DNA of 64,000 bases from NCBI RefSeq assembly GCF_900109365.1, contig NZ_FNZR01000001.1, forward strand, positions 62,001-126,000, written 5' to 3'. A program made the position numbers and the translations under genes. Under the pieces are notes generated by a model. The model did no database searches. It was not told where the DNA came from and saw only the letters and a program-made list of their open reading frames with translations. Source of the stretch: Parapedobacter koreensis (GTDB taxonomy: Bacteria > Bacteroidota > Bacteroidia > Sphingobacteriales > Sphingobacteriaceae). Below, one piece after another: positions 17,389-26,749 of the stretch (the stretch's first letter is position 1; each line of letters opens with the position of its first letter).

Positions 17389-18276
17389 TCATCGTTTTAC
17401 CTCCCATCCATAATCCACGTATTCCCAGCTGAAATCATCACCATCCGTGGTTACTTTCAAGTACCCTTCTTCTGTACCATGGAATGCGCCACTCCACCAA
17501 TTGGCGCTCACGGCACCTGCGGTAATGAATTGCACTCCTTTTACCTTGATTTCTTCGTATAGGTGCTGGTGGCCTTGCAGGACAAGTTTCAGCTTGTGAT
17601 CGGCAAACATATCGAAGATCTCTTTTTGGTTTACAAAGGTATCCGCATCGGTGTAGCGGCCTTCCAAAACAGGGTAATACAATGACAGGAATGGTACATG
17701 CGTAGACACGATAATTGGTTGGCTTGTTGGTGTAGCAGCTAGCAAATCAGCCAACCATTTTTTTTGGGCGTCGCCTACGCAGTATTTGCCATCACAGATT
17801 TGCACCGAATTGAGCACGATGAAAAGCCAACCTTTGTATTCAAAGGAATAGTACGAATCACCAAATTGGGACTGGAATAGGCCGCTGCCCGCCAGTTCGC
17901 TCTCCTGCCCATCAGCCCAATAGCGGTCATGATTGCCTATCGTATAATGGAAGGGCAGCCGAGCCGCATCGGTAATGGCTTTGTAATCGCGGTACAATTG
18001 GAAAGCAATCTCCCGCTGATCGTGCTTGATGCCATCCACGTCTACATTGTCCCCGCCGGTGAGTATAAAATCGGCTCCGCTCCCTTCTGCATGGCTGACA
18101 GCTTGCTTGAACCCTTCTACACTCCGGCTCACCGGATTGACATTCATGTGGATGTCCGTAAGAAAAGCGAAACTGAACTTTTCTTGGGCTGGGCTGAATT
18201 GAACGCTGCATAAACCAGCGAGTATGGATACAAAAAGAAATTTCATTTTCAACATGTTCGCTTTTTTAATTTTCAT
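17389..18276 (-). CDS. Exported calcineurin-like metallophosphoesterase
   Basis: A 295-aa protein with a hydrophobic N-terminal segment (MKFLFVSILAGLCSVQFSPAQ). All metallophosphoesterase motifs are present: D-x-H in FLTDIHMN, GGDNVD, GNHDRYW, a lone His in STHVPF and G-H-x-H in QGHQHLYEE, giving a two-metal phosphoester hydrolase in the periplasm or on the cell surface. ATG 18276 overlaps the TAA of the susD-like gene by one base (TAATG), favouring this start; ATG 18255 or 18246 would shorten the signal region. Third gene of the SusC-SusD operon, so the imported nutrient is plausibly a phosphorylated compound (inference). Confidence 0.87.
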   Translation of the reverse strand: MKIKKANMLKMKFLFVSILAGLCSVQFSPAQEKFSFAFLTDIHMNVNPVSRSVEGFKQAVSHAEGSGADFILTGGDNVDVDGIKHDQREIAFQLYRDYKAITDAARLPFHYTIGNHDRYWADGQESELAGSGLFQSQFGDSYYSFEYKGWLFIVLNSVQICDGKYCVGDAQKKWLADLLAATPTSQPIIVSTHVPFLSLYYPVLEGRYTDADTFVNQKEIFDMFADHKLKLVLQGHQHLYEEIKVKGVQFITAGAVSANWWSGAFHGTEEGYLKVTTDGDDFSWEYVDYGWEVKR

Positions 18277-19733
18277 TATTCGATTGTCAATAACCACATT
18301 TCCGCATTAATATCATCGCCTTGTGGAAACTGGCGCGTGATGGCTTCCATGATGTGCTCACTGTTGTTGGTCAATTCACCATCTGGATACATCCATCGTT
18401 TGGGGATCCGTCCATTGTTTACCACGCCTCCACCAGCTACGTTGAACACCGGAAAGCCTGTACGGCGCTGCTCATAAAAAGGATGCCAACCATTGTTCAT
18501 GAACGACGCGATGTATTTCTGCATGATAATCTGTTCGATTTCCCGGCCTGCAACCAGCCCGGTCTGCGCGATGGATGCAACGTAGGCCGCAGCCTGCTCG
18601 GCTGGCACCTGAATTTCTTCCACCGCCGCTGCAATCCCATTGATATAATAATCGCTGGCATTTCCACCAACCCATCCCCGCAAAATCGCTTCGGCAATCA
18701 ACAATTGCAATTCTGCATAGCTTACGGTTTTGCAAGGTTCGTTTGTAGCGCTGTTGTAATAACGGGCATTGATTTTAGAAACATCTCCGGCGATAACTTT
18801 TTCACGATTAGCGCTCAATATGCCACTTCCCAATACCCCGGCATACGCGTTGAAATCGTCATCAGCTAATGCCGCCGCATTGGGTGTTTTTGCAGCATAG
18901 CGGAACAATCGCGGATCCCGGAGTTCCTTGAGCAAGTTGACAAACGACTCTTCCATGTATTCAGCGGTCTGGATATCATTGTTGTTGAAATACGGATAGC
19001 GGTTGCCGACCAAATCATAATACCGCAAGGATGCATTGTCCGCATTGCTTTCAAAAATCGGATATTGACCCGGATTATTGATAATCTGTGCAAATTTTTG
19101 TTTGATATTAAGTGTCATGCTGCCTTCTTTCCGGGACAATGACATCAGCACGCGCAATGAAAACGTATTGATGAGTTTCTTCCATTTCATGATGTCCCCA
19201 TCATAGATGATGTCATTCAGTACAGGCAAAGATTCCGTGCCCAACATGGCATTGGCTTCTTCCAGTGCCGCCAGGATACCCGCAAAAATATCCGCTTGCT
19301 GGTCATATGCCGGCGTATAAAGCTGCTCATCGCCCTTGGCCGCATCGGTATAGGGCACATCGCCGAACCGCAAGGTAAGCTCGTACGTAAGCCAGCTTTT
19401 GAAAAACTTGGCCAGCGCGACGTACTCCGGCCTGCCGACACGATTTGCCTCTTGCTCCATTCGGTAAACCAACCGCAAATCATTATATTCATCAAATCCA
19501 CCACGCTGCCATCCATAATACTGGACATTGCTCACCCCATCGGTATAGACCATCTGGCGTGAGGCAAGCGCAACATTTAAGTCGACTTGATTGAATACAT
19601 GCTGGGATATGGTATTGAGCAGCAAATCCGGTGAGGCTTGGGTCGTTTTGTTGGGATCCGTACCGAACGAATCAAATTTTTTGCAGGCGCCGAAAAGCCC
19701 TGACAGTACGAGGAGAATATATAACCTTTTCAT
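18276..19733 (-). CDS. SusD/RagB-like nutrient-binding lipoprotein
   Basis: Surface lipoprotein of 485 aa; ATG 19733 opens MKRLYILLVLSGLFGAC with the lipobox FGAC followed by KKFDSFGTDPN, a typical SusD-like_2 N-terminus. Internal features of the family: long TPR-like helices (FFKSWLTYELTLRFGDVPYTDA), WKKLINTFSLRVLMSLSR, YAELQLLIAEAILRGW, and near the end FYEQRRTGFPVF with NNGRIPKRWMYPDGE. It starts 19 bp after the SusC stop codon and is coupled to the phosphoesterase gene. SusD proteins form the lid of the SusC transporter and hold the substrate. Confidence 0.93.
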   Translation of the reverse strand: MKRLYILLVLSGLFGACKKFDSFGTDPNKTTQASPDLLLNTISQHVFNQVDLNVALASRQMVYTDGVSNVQYYGWQRGGFDEYNDLRLVYRMEQEANRVGRPEYVALAKFFKSWLTYELTLRFGDVPYTDAAKGDEQLYTPAYDQQADIFAGILAALEEANAMLGTESLPVLNDIIYDGDIMKWKKLINTFSLRVLMSLSRKEGSMTLNIKQKFAQIINNPGQYPIFESNADNASLRYYDLVGNRYPYFNNNDIQTAEYMEESFVNLLKELRDPRLFRYAAKTPNAAALADDDFNAYAGVLGSGILSANREKVIAGDVSKINARYYNSATNEPCKTVSYAELQLLIAEAILRGWVGGNASDYYINGIAAAVEEIQVPAEQAAAYVASIAQTGLVAGREIEQIIMQKYIASFMNNGWHPFYEQRRTGFPVFNVAGGGVVNNGRIPKRWMYPDGELTNNSEHIMEAITRQFPQGDDINAEMWLLTIE

Positions 19734-19752
19734 ATGCAAAATTCGTGGTAGT

Positions 19753-22700
19753 TTAAAATTGAACATTGATATTGAACCCAATATTCCGGGTCGATGGGGT
19801 TTGCAAATTGTCTCTTCCTGAATCCGGATCTACATTGGGCAATTTGGAAAACAGTAAGAGGTTCCTCCCCACAATATTGACACCGACATTGCTGACAAAT
19901 CCAATCTCATTAAGCCATTTGCGGGGCAACTGCCAACCGAGGCTGACCTCGCGCAATTTCAGAAACGTTTGCGAGAAGTAGCTGTAGTTGGTATGTGCGT
20001 AATTGCTGGTCGTCGTCATGTAATCAATATAACTAACCTCCTGTGTATTGGGTGCAAATTGCCGGGTATCGCTGGTCACATTACCATAACTATCGTAGGT
20101 GATTTCGCCCGAAGTAACGACAACCCCCTGCCCTACATAATTTGATAGGCCGTCGTTGGCATCCTCCCGGAATGGATTGACCGTACCTGGATGGGAACCA
20201 CCCCACCACATTTTTTGGTTGGTCTCTGAAAACATGGATCCACCGATGCGACCATCGACCTGAATGCCCAAGGAAAAATCCTTGAACCTGAAGTTGTTCG
20301 TGAAACCATAAACTAAGTCTGGATCCCTGTAGCCGATAAGCCTTGAAAATGGGTCACTTTTGGGCATGCCGTTGCTTTGGTATACCACTTCGCCAGCAGG
20401 TGATGTTTCAAACATACTGGTATAGATGGCATCTGCCCGATCGCCTACCTGCAACCTATCTAAGTAAGGTTCATCACCATAGATTTCGGTAAGCGTACGC
20501 CGGTAGGTACTCAGGTTCAACAACATGTCCCACGTGAAGGTGCCCCGCACGGGCGTGGCATTGACCATAAACTCCCACCCCTCCCTACGGTACCTGTTGC
20601 CATTTTCAAGGCGCTCGAGATAGCCGCTGCTGATGGGTGTGGGCAACCGCACGATTTGATTAAAATCATTCGAACGGAAATAAGCCACGTCGATACTCAA
20701 CCTGTCGGCAAGCAGTCGCCATTCCAGACCGGCTTCCCACGTGTCTGACGTCTGGGGTTTGATATTGGGATTGATTTGAACATTGCCGAAATTGACAGCG
20801 GGCCTGCCATTCCAGATGGTACCCCTATCGTATGAGGCAATGAAGCCGTACGGATCTTCATTATCGCTGGCATCCAGTATAATCCCGCTGGTCACCCGTG
20901 CCCATGAACCCCTTAGTTTGAGGAAATTGGTCCACTCCGGCAGGGGCAAAAACCTCGACAACGCCAATGAACCCGCTACTGATGGATAAAAATAGCTGTT
21001 GTTTTGCACCGGAAGGGTAGACACTTTATCCTGCCGGCCTGTGACCGTCAGGTACAGGGCATTGTAAAGCTCAAAATCCACAAAACCATAAGCACTGGTC
21101 GTCCTCCGCTGTTCGATACTATTGGTAGCCAATATCGGGCTGATGGAATTGTCCAGGTTGTAGAACCCGGCAACATTGAGCCCATCCGTATTGCTTTCTA
21201 ACTGACGTATGTTCCGGTAATAATTGTATCCACCTAGTTCTGCATGGATAGCAAAATTGTCGGAAAAAGATTGATTGTATTTCAAGATCAGGTCGCTCGC
21301 GATATCAAAATAGCTGGTGGCGCGTTCGGTGTAGTTGCCACGGGAGAAGCTGCTATACCCAACATAGCTTTTTGGCTCTTTCCAATTGCGCCGGAGGCCG
21401 TACTCATTGATACCATTGCGGAGGCTCACACTGAACTGATCGGTAAACCTATAGTCAAAGGATACCGAGCCGAACACATTGTCTTTATCGTATCCCTGCA
21501 AATATTCATACGCCTGGAAATAGGGGTTGTTATACCAAGAGATGTTATAGTGCCGTTGCTGTATGCCTTCTTGTCCTTCCCGCCAATAATTCCGCAAGTC
21601 GCGCACATCGATATCAGGGCCGGTCCACAGTACGAGGTTGTACAAATAATTGGTAGGCCCATACCCTACCACCGGAAAATTTTCCGTGTATTCTTTATTG
21701 TAACTGATGCGGGCATCCATCAATAAGCGTTCGGTCAATTGATAGTTTCCCGCTACGTTGAATGACGTATTGTTCAAATCCGTATTGGGAACAACTCCTT
21801 TTTGATAAATATGGGACGCTGAAGCCCGGAAACTACCACGTTCGGAGGCCTGCGTAAGACTCACGTTGTTCGTGGAAATCAATCCTGTTTCGAAAAAATT
21901 ACGGATATTGTCTTTTCCACGGCTCAAAAAGGGTAACGGCACTAATTCGCCGGTATTAGGGTCGACAGGGCTGTTGAATTGCGGTGTCTCCCAATAGCCA
22001 CTGGGCGTAGTGGGATCCGGCTGATCTAGCTTCGGCCCCCAAATCCAGCCTGCGCCTTCCGTACCTCCCCCCGAACCGTCAACATAAGCGTATTGCCCAA
22101 AGTTGCCATTGCCATAAATAGTCTGCACTTCCGGTACCCGAATAAAACCAGTCTGGAACTGGGTAGATGAATTGACTTCCAGGTTGATTGCTTTTCCCTT
22201 ACCCCGCTTTGTCGTGATCATAATGGCACCGTTTTGACCAATGGAGCCATAGAGCGCAGAAGCTGTTGGGCCTTTAAGCACGTTCATGCTTTCGACGTCA
22301 TCCGCATTAATCCGCCAAAGGTCGGCCGTTTGGTCAGGAATACCGTCAATGACAATCAGCGGTGTACGGCCACGCAATGAAATACCGGGATCCTGAAAAA
22401 GATCGGTGGTGTTCCGAATATTAAGACCGGCGACTTTACCCGTCAACGAATTGACTAAATTGGGTTCTCTTGCCTTGTTCAGATCGGATCCTTGCACCTC
22501 TTGTACCGCATACCCTAATTTTACTTTCTCCTTTTTTACACCCAAAGCGGTCACCACAACTTCTGAAAGACTCTCGCTGTCTTCCTGTAGAACTATCTGA
22601 TAGGTAATGGTATCTGTGACCTCCACTTCTTGAAGTACATAGCCAACCATCGAAACACTCAGCACATCCCCCGCTTCTGCAATTAGCTGAAACAAGCCGT

Positions 22701-22908
22701 TGGCGTCTGTGGATGTACCGGCTAATTTCCCCTGCACCCGAATGCTCACACCCGCTAAGGGCCCGCCCGATACATCGGTGACCGTACCCGTCACCTGATT
22801 GCCCTGGGCAGCTGATAAAACAGGAATCAGCAATAGCGCCACTAATAGGCTCACCAACAACTGTGGGAGGTGACGGCAGCATGTGACTCGTTGTCGTTGT
22901 TTTTCCAT
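19753..22908 (-). CDS. SusC/RagA-family TonB-linked outer-membrane transporter
   Basis: A 1051-aa transporter: signal peptide (LLVSLLVALLLIPVLSAAQG), a CarboxypepD_reg-like domain (VTGTVTDVSGGPLAGVSIRVQG), the SusC signature stretch SEVVVTALGVKKEK, plug motifs (GKVAGLNIR, LIVIDGIP, SMNVLKGPTASALYG, NGAIMITTKRG) and a long barrel ending NIGFNINVQF. It pairs with the SusD-like lid protein downstream. The operon also codes for a phosphoesterase and no glycoside hydrolase, so the substrate need not be a polysaccharide. The divergent TetR gene is a natural candidate regulator. Confidence 0.95.
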   Translation of the reverse strand: MEKQRQRVTCCRHLPQLLVSLLVALLLIPVLSAAQGNQVTGTVTDVSGGPLAGVSIRVQGKLAGTSTDANGLFQLIAEAGDVLSVSMVGYVLQEVEVTDTITYQIVLQEDSESLSEVVVTALGVKKEKVKLGYAVQEVQGSDLNKAREPNLVNSLTGKVAGLNIRNTTDLFQDPGISLRGRTPLIVIDGIPDQTADLWRINADDVESMNVLKGPTASALYGSIGQNGAIMITTKRGKGKAINLEVNSSTQFQTGFIRVPEVQTIYGNGNFGQYAYVDGSGGGTEGAGWIWGPKLDQPDPTTPSGYWETPQFNSPVDPNTGELVPLPFLSRGKDNIRNFFETGLISTNNVSLTQASERGSFRASASHIYQKGVVPNTDLNNTSFNVAGNYQLTERLLMDARISYNKEYTENFPVVGYGPTNYLYNLVLWTGPDIDVRDLRNYWREGQEGIQQRHYNISWYNNPYFQAYEYLQGYDKDNVFGSVSFDYRFTDQFSVSLRNGINEYGLRRNWKEPKSYVGYSSFSRGNYTERATSYFDIASDLILKYNQSFSDNFAIHAELGGYNYYRNIRQLESNTDGLNVAGFYNLDNSISPILATNSIEQRRTTSAYGFVDFELYNALYLTVTGRQDKVSTLPVQNNSYFYPSVAGSLALSRFLPLPEWTNFLKLRGSWARVTSGIILDASDNEDPYGFIASYDRGTIWNGRPAVNFGNVQINPNIKPQTSDTWEAGLEWRLLADRLSIDVAYFRSNDFNQIVRLPTPISSGYLERLENGNRYRREGWEFMVNATPVRGTFTWDMLLNLSTYRRTLTEIYGDEPYLDRLQVGDRADAIYTSMFETSPAGEVVYQSNGMPKSDPFSRLIGYRDPDLVYGFTNNFRFKDFSLGIQVDGRIGGSMFSETNQKMWWGGSHPGTVNPFREDANDGLSNYVGQGVVVTSGEITYDSYGNVTSDTRQFAPNTQEVSYIDYMTTTSNYAHTNYSYFSQTFLKLREVSLGWQLPRKWLNEIGFVSNVGVNIVGRNLLLFSKLPNVDPDSGRDNLQTPSTRNIGFNINVQF

Positions 22909-22962
22909 AATTAATTTTTTAGGGTTATTATGTATATATTAATTGAACATTTAGTCAATAAA

Positions 22963-22970
22963 CAAAAATA
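22963..22970 (-). promoter_or_regulatory. -7 element for the SusC operon
   Basis: TATTTTTG on the minus strand matches TAnnTTTG, 54 nt upstream of the susC ATG. No clear TTG at -33, which may mean the promoter needs an activator. Confidence 0.45.
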
Positions 22971-23103
22971 GTAAGGCGGGTTAAAGGTTAGTTAACCGCA
23001 GTATTATCTATTCATTAAGCTTTACTAAAAGCAGGGAATACACTGCAAGCCTAAACAAACATAATTTGTTACAAATCAGATATTTAATTAAATAAATTGA
23101 ATA

Positions 23104-23113
23104 ACTGTACAGT
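23104..23113. promoter_or_regulatory. Perfect palindrome, candidate TetR operator
   Basis: ACTGTACAGT is a perfect 10-bp palindrome within the gap between the divergent susC and tetR genes, 70 bp before the TetR start. TetR proteins usually bind such dyads beside their own gene. No longer symmetry is visible around it. Confidence 0.4.
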
Positions 23114-23182
23114 CAATTAATGCAATCAATTTTCTATCTCGAAACAAATGATTATTTTCGTCAATTCGATTAAAAATCCATT

Positions 23183-23806
23183 ATGGGTAGGAAAAGCTTA
23201 AAAGAAATCCGACAACGTGAAATTGTGAAGGTTTTTTATAAAGTGGCCAAGAAAGAGGGGCTTGAAAACACATCCATTGCCAAAATAGCCAAGGTGATGG
23301 ATATTAATCCGAGTTTGATCATCCACTACTTCCAAACCAAAGAGGAACTTACTTATGCGTTGATAGATTATATCCTGGAAAAGTACTTGCTTATTTATAA
23401 AATAAGCCGTGACAACAATGTGCCGCTGCATGAAGCATTGGTTACGGTCATTGATGACCTCTTTTCAAAGAAATGGAATAAATTGTTTGACGATGGCTTA
23501 TTTTACAGCTGCTACGCGCTGGCATTTCGTGAGGACAAGGTAAAGACGATGTACAAAAACCTGACGGACTCGCTCCGGGAAAAGCTGACGGTGCTTATCC
23601 AACGCTGCCAACAGGAAAACGAATTGGATGTGCCAAACCCCAGGCGCACGGCAGACCTTATTTTTGCGTTGGTAGACGGGGCTTATTTTTACCTAAGCCT
23701 GGCCGACAACAATAAGGAATTTGACTTGAAGATTGCCGATTATAAAATGGAAGCTTATCGATTATTGGGAATCCGTGACGCTTCGCTTTTTCCGCAAACT
23801 ACGTGA
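23183..23806 (+). CDS. TetR/AcrR-family transcriptional regulator
   Basis: A 207-aa regulator with an N-terminal helix-turn-helix (IVKVFYKVAKKEGLENTSIAKIAKVMDINPSLIIHYFQTKEELTYALIDYIL), the standard TetR DNA-binding domain, followed by an all-helical ligand and dimer domain ending FALVDGAYFYLSLADNNKEF. It is divergent from the SusC operon and probably controls it or itself through a palindrome in the 274-bp gap. The 3' end overlaps the convergent CBU_0592-like gene by 45 bp. Ligand unknown. Confidence 0.9.
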   Translation: MGRKSLKEIRQREIVKVFYKVAKKEGLENTSIAKIAKVMDINPSLIIHYFQTKEELTYALIDYILEKYLLIYKISRDNNVPLHEALVTVIDDLFSKKWNKLFDDGLFYSCYALAFREDKVKTMYKNLTDSLREKLTVLIQRCQQENELDVPNPRRTADLIFALVDGAYFYLSLADNNKEFDLKIADYKMEAYRLLGIRDASLFPQTT

Positions 23807-24046
23807 TTTTTTTGAATAGCTGAGTATTCCGAATAGCGCGATAAGCACCCACACGCTATTGGCCGCTATATTGGGATGATCGCGGAAATAAATGGCGCTT
23901 ATCACTAACCCCAAACCTCCAATGGCGTTCAATACTTGATATCCTACGCCATCAAAGCGTATTTTCCGGAGGTTCAACAGCAGGTAAGCCACCGTGCAAA
24001 AAACAAATCCCAGCCATCCAATAATGGTAATCGTAGATTCCGTCAT
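23762..24046 (-). CDS. Small membrane protein, CBU_0592 family
   Basis: A 94-aa protein with three hydrophobic helices (IIGWLGFVFCTVAYLLLNL, GYQVLNAIGGLGLVISAIYF, AANSVWVLIALFGILSY) and a basic C-terminal tail. The sequence fits the CBU_0592 family of small inner-membrane proteins of unknown role. ATG 24046 chosen; the longer frame runs back through the YceI gene. It follows yceI by 16 bp in the same direction, and its 3' end overlaps the convergent tetR gene. Confidence 0.75.
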   Translation of the reverse strand: MTESTITIIGWLGFVFCTVAYLLLNLRKIRFDGVGYQVLNAIGGLGLVISAIYFRDHPNIAANSVWVLIALFGILSYSKKSRSLRKKRSVTDSQ

Positions 24047-24062
24047 CGCATTCCTGAATGAT

Positions 24063-24662
24063 CTATTTCGCGGCGACGATTTCGATATCCAACTGGAATT
24101 CATCTGAAATCGCCCTATCGCCCAATCCACTGAAAAAGTTTCCCGAGCGGTATTTGATATCAAACTGTGTGCGGTCGATCTTAATGCCCTTCGCTGTGGC
24201 ATGTACCGTACTGCCAGACTGGTGGACTGTTGCAGGGAAGGTGATGGGTTTTGTTATCCCCTTGATGGTCAAATCACCGGTGATGGACAGGTTGCTTCCC
24301 GTTCCGCTGATCTTGGTCACTTTAAATACGGCCGTCCCAAACTTAGGGGCATCGAAAAAATCTTCGCTCTTGAGGTGAGTCTCAAGTCTTGTGGCACGGT
24401 CGCCCGTCAAATCGGTCACACTGATGGAGTTGATATCGACGGTAAAACTACCGCTTACAAGCGTATTACCATCAAATGCCAGGCTGCCCTGGCTGACACC
24501 GATTTCACCGGTATGTTTGCCACCGGCTACGTTATACCCAATCCAACCTATCTTTGATTTGCTGGCATCAACCTTGAACACATCCGCTGCTGGCCGTGTA
24601 AACGCATAAAACGCCAATAATGATGCTGCAACAAAAAGTATCGATGAGATGGTTTTTTTCAT
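24063..24662 (-). CDS. YceI-family periplasmic protein
   Basis: A 199-aa exported protein: signal segment MKKTISSILFVAASLLAFYAF, then the lipocalin-like YceI fold from FKVDASKSKIGWIGYNVAGGKHTGEIGVSQG through SFTVDINSISVTDL, LKSEDFFDAPKFGTAVFKVTKI to ITGDLTIKGITKPITFP. YceI proteins bind isoprenoid-type lipids in the periplasm. Start ATG 24662 fits the signal peptide; the -7 box TATCTTTG lies 51 nt upstream. It is probably co-transcribed with the small membrane protein downstream. A second, diverged YceI gene occurs at 39016. Confidence 0.9.
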   Translation of the reverse strand: MKKTISSILFVAASLLAFYAFTRPAADVFKVDASKSKIGWIGYNVAGGKHTGEIGVSQGSLAFDGNTLVSGSFTVDINSISVTDLTGDRATRLETHLKSEDFFDAPKFGTAVFKVTKISGTGSNLSITGDLTIKGITKPITFPATVHQSGSTVHATAKGIKIDRTQFDIKYRSGNFFSGLGDRAISDEFQLDIEIVAAK

Positions 24663-24713
24663 ATTAAGTCTGATTAATGTAGTGAATTGCCGCTGGCTGT
24701 TTTTATCCGGATT

Positions 24714-24721
24714 CAAAGATA
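24714..24721 (-). promoter_or_regulatory. -7 element for yceI
   Basis: TATCTTTG on the minus strand is a full TAnnTTTG match, 51 nt before the ATG at 24662. The nearest TTG is 23 nt upstream of it, slightly too far. Confidence 0.45.
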
Positions 24722-24825
24722 AGTGTTGGAACGGTTGTTTGCGCCAATTGATGCTGTAATTTTTTCATTAAAATTTGTTTACCTATTTTCATCGGTCATG
24801 AAGCTGCCTGGCGCACTTCGTGAAT

Positions 24826-24849
24826 AAAGTCGTACCTTTGTGCGACTTT
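24826..24849 (+). promoter_or_regulatory. Promoter of khtTU embedded in an inverted repeat
   Basis: AAAGTCG (24826-24832) and CGACTTT (24843-24849) form a perfect 7-bp inverted repeat. Between them lies TACCTTTG (24833-24840), a full TAnnTTTG element. The expected transcription start falls in the right arm, 22-25 nt before the ATG at 24871, so the repeat could be an operator or a 5' hairpin. Confidence 0.5.
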
Positions 24850-24870
24850 TAACTATAGGGAGAGACTACT

Positions 24871-25347
24871 ATGTCAATTGTTAGAGAATCAGACCTGATT
24901 GGTATCGGTAAAAAATATCAAATTGAGACCGAAGCCGGGGATTACATGGTTGTGGTTATTCACGACGACGGCCGGCGGGAGCTCTACCGCTATGACCAGG
25001 AAGAAAGTGAATCCAAATGTGTGATGACTTTGTCTGATGAAGAATCGCGTCAAGTGGCTGGCATCATCGGTGGCCTGTCTTACAAGCCAAAGGCCCTTGA
25101 AACCATTGAAGTTGCGTTGGACGACTTGATCATCGAATGGTATAAGGTGGAAGCCAATGCCTCCAGCATTGGCAAATCCATCGGCGAACTGGAAGTGCGT
25201 AAACGTACCGGTGCATCCATCATCGCTGCTATCAAAGGTGGCGATAGCATCATCAATCCAGGACCGGAATACGTCATCACGGCAGACACCACATTGGTAG
25301 TGGCAGGCAAGAGAAGCCACATTAAACTGTTGAAAGAAATTTTGTAG
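24871..25347 (+). CDS. khtT: KhtT-like regulatory subunit of a K+/H+ antiporter
   Basis: A 158-aa cytoplasmic protein. The N-terminal half ([34 protein letters not shown]) is typical of KhtT/YhaT, and the C-terminal half is a TrkA-C (RCK_C) domain: [42 protein letters not shown] to [20 protein letters not shown]. In Bacillus subtilis KhtT regulates the cation/proton antiporter KhtU and binds nucleotide. The antiporter gene follows after 25 bp, supporting the call. Confidence 0.9.
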   Translation: MSIVRESDLIGIGKKYQIETEAGDYMVVVIHDDGRRELYRYDQEESESKCVMTLSDEESRQVAGIIGGLSYKPKALETIEVALDDLIIEWYKVEANASSIGKSIGELEVRKRTGASIIAAIKGGDSIINPGPEYVITADTTLVVAGKRSHIKLLKEIL

Positions 25348-25372
25348 CATTCCATAACGCTAGCAGAACCAT

Positions 25373-26611
25373 ATGCTGTCACATACCCTGATATTAGAAA
25401 TAGGCATTGCCGTAGGGTTGGTAGCCGCCGTTGGACTGATATCCAATAGGCTCCGCTTTTCGGTCATTCCTTTCTTCATTCTCATCGGGATGGTGCTCGG
25501 CCAACATGCCCCTAAAATCGGCAATATCGACCTTGCTTTTACGGAAAGCAAACCTTTCATCGATTTCATGGGACGGCTTGGCGTATTGTATTTGCTTTTC
25601 TACCTGGGATTGGAGTTTTCGGTAGGCCGGCTTATCAAGTCCGGAAAATCCATCCTCACGGGGGGTACTTTTTACGTCGTCCTCAACTTTTGCTCGGGCT
25701 TGCTGATGGGCTGGTTGATGGACTTGCCATTCAAGGAAACCATGGTACTTTGCGGCATCATGACAAGCTCTTCTACGGCTATCGTGGCCAAAGTACTTAC
25801 CGACCTGAAACGCACCGCCAATCCGGAAACGGAAGTCATCATGGGCATGATCATGTTTGACGACCTCTTCATTGCCATGCACATTTCGTTTCTCTCGGGC
25901 CTTATCTTGACTGGAAGTAGCTCTTTCTGGACAGTGGCGGGCACATCGTTGCTTGCCTTAGGATTCATTTTGGCCTTTCTCATCTTGGGCCGGAGATTGG
26001 TTCCGGCCATCGATAAGGTACTCCAGGACAAGTCTTCCGAACTGTTTATCCTCGTCATATTCGCCCTCCTATTCATCGTAGCCGGTTTTTCTGAAACCAT
26101 CCATGTGGCCGAAGCCATCGGTGCCTTAATGGCCGGATTGGTATTGGCAGATTCGCAATACATCAAACGTATCGAACAGCTCGTGCTACCTTTCAAGGAT
26201 TTCTTCGGTGCCATGTTTTTCTTCAGTTTCGGGCTGTCGATTGACCCCATGACATTGGGAGGAGCCGTTAGCTGGGCAGCCATCGCCGCAGTGGTCACCG
26301 TGGCGGGCAATGTAGCATCCGGCTATTTTGCATCACGCTTCGCTGGATTAAAAAAGCGGAATTCCGTAGACATCGGCTTTACGCTCGCTGCCAGGGGCGA
26401 ATTTTCCATCATCATGGCCAACATTGGCAAAGCGGGCAAACTGCTGCCCGTCATCCAATCGTTCGTGGTGGTGTATGTATTGATTTTGTCCATCGTGGCA
26501 CCGCTATTGACCAAGGAATCGCGTAAAATCTGGAATGCGCTATTTGGAAAAGACAAGGTGGAAAAGAAACCGGTGAAAACACTCAGCGACCTGGAAAATC
26601 GGCAAGGGTGA
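25373..26611 (+). CDS. khtU: CPA2 cation/proton antiporter, KhtU-like
   Basis: A 412-aa inner-membrane protein with about 12-13 hydrophobic helices, without a C-terminal TrkA-N domain, which suits partnership with the separate subunit upstream. Typical CPA2 stretches: FSVIPFFILIGMVLGQHAP, GRLGVLYLLFYLGLEFSVGRL, TSSSTAIVAKVLTDL, EAIGALMAGLVLADS, FFGAMFFFSFGLSIDP, TLAARGEFSIIMANIGK. In Bacillus the KhtTU system exports potassium, for example under alkaline or electrophile stress. Ion selectivity here is inference. Confidence 0.9.
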   Translation: MLSHTLILEIGIAVGLVAAVGLISNRLRFSVIPFFILIGMVLGQHAPKIGNIDLAFTESKPFIDFMGRLGVLYLLFYLGLEFSVGRLIKSGKSILTGGTFYVVLNFCSGLLMGWLMDLPFKETMVLCGIMTSSSTAIVAKVLTDLKRTANPETEVIMGMIMFDDLFIAMHISFLSGLILTGSSSFWTVAGTSLLALGFILAFLILGRRLVPAIDKVLQDKSSELFILVIFALLFIVAGFSETIHVAEAIGALMAGLVLADSQYIKRIEQLVLPFKDFFGAMFFFSFGLSIDPMTLGGAVSWAAIAAVVTVAGNVASGYFASRFAGLKKRNSVDIGFTLAARGEFSIIMANIGKAGKLLPVIQSFVVVYVLILSIVAPLLTKESRKIWNALFGKDKVEKKPVKTLSDLENRQG

Positions 26612-26749
26612 CGTGCTATTGGTCACTTATTCCGATGATTGTTGTCCCTTTTGTTGCAGGCATTGAAAATATTGTGGATTTTTGGGGAACAAGCTCCATG
26701 CGAGGTTGTTGGTAAGTAAACCAGGGTATACACTTAAAAAAACAAAGCA

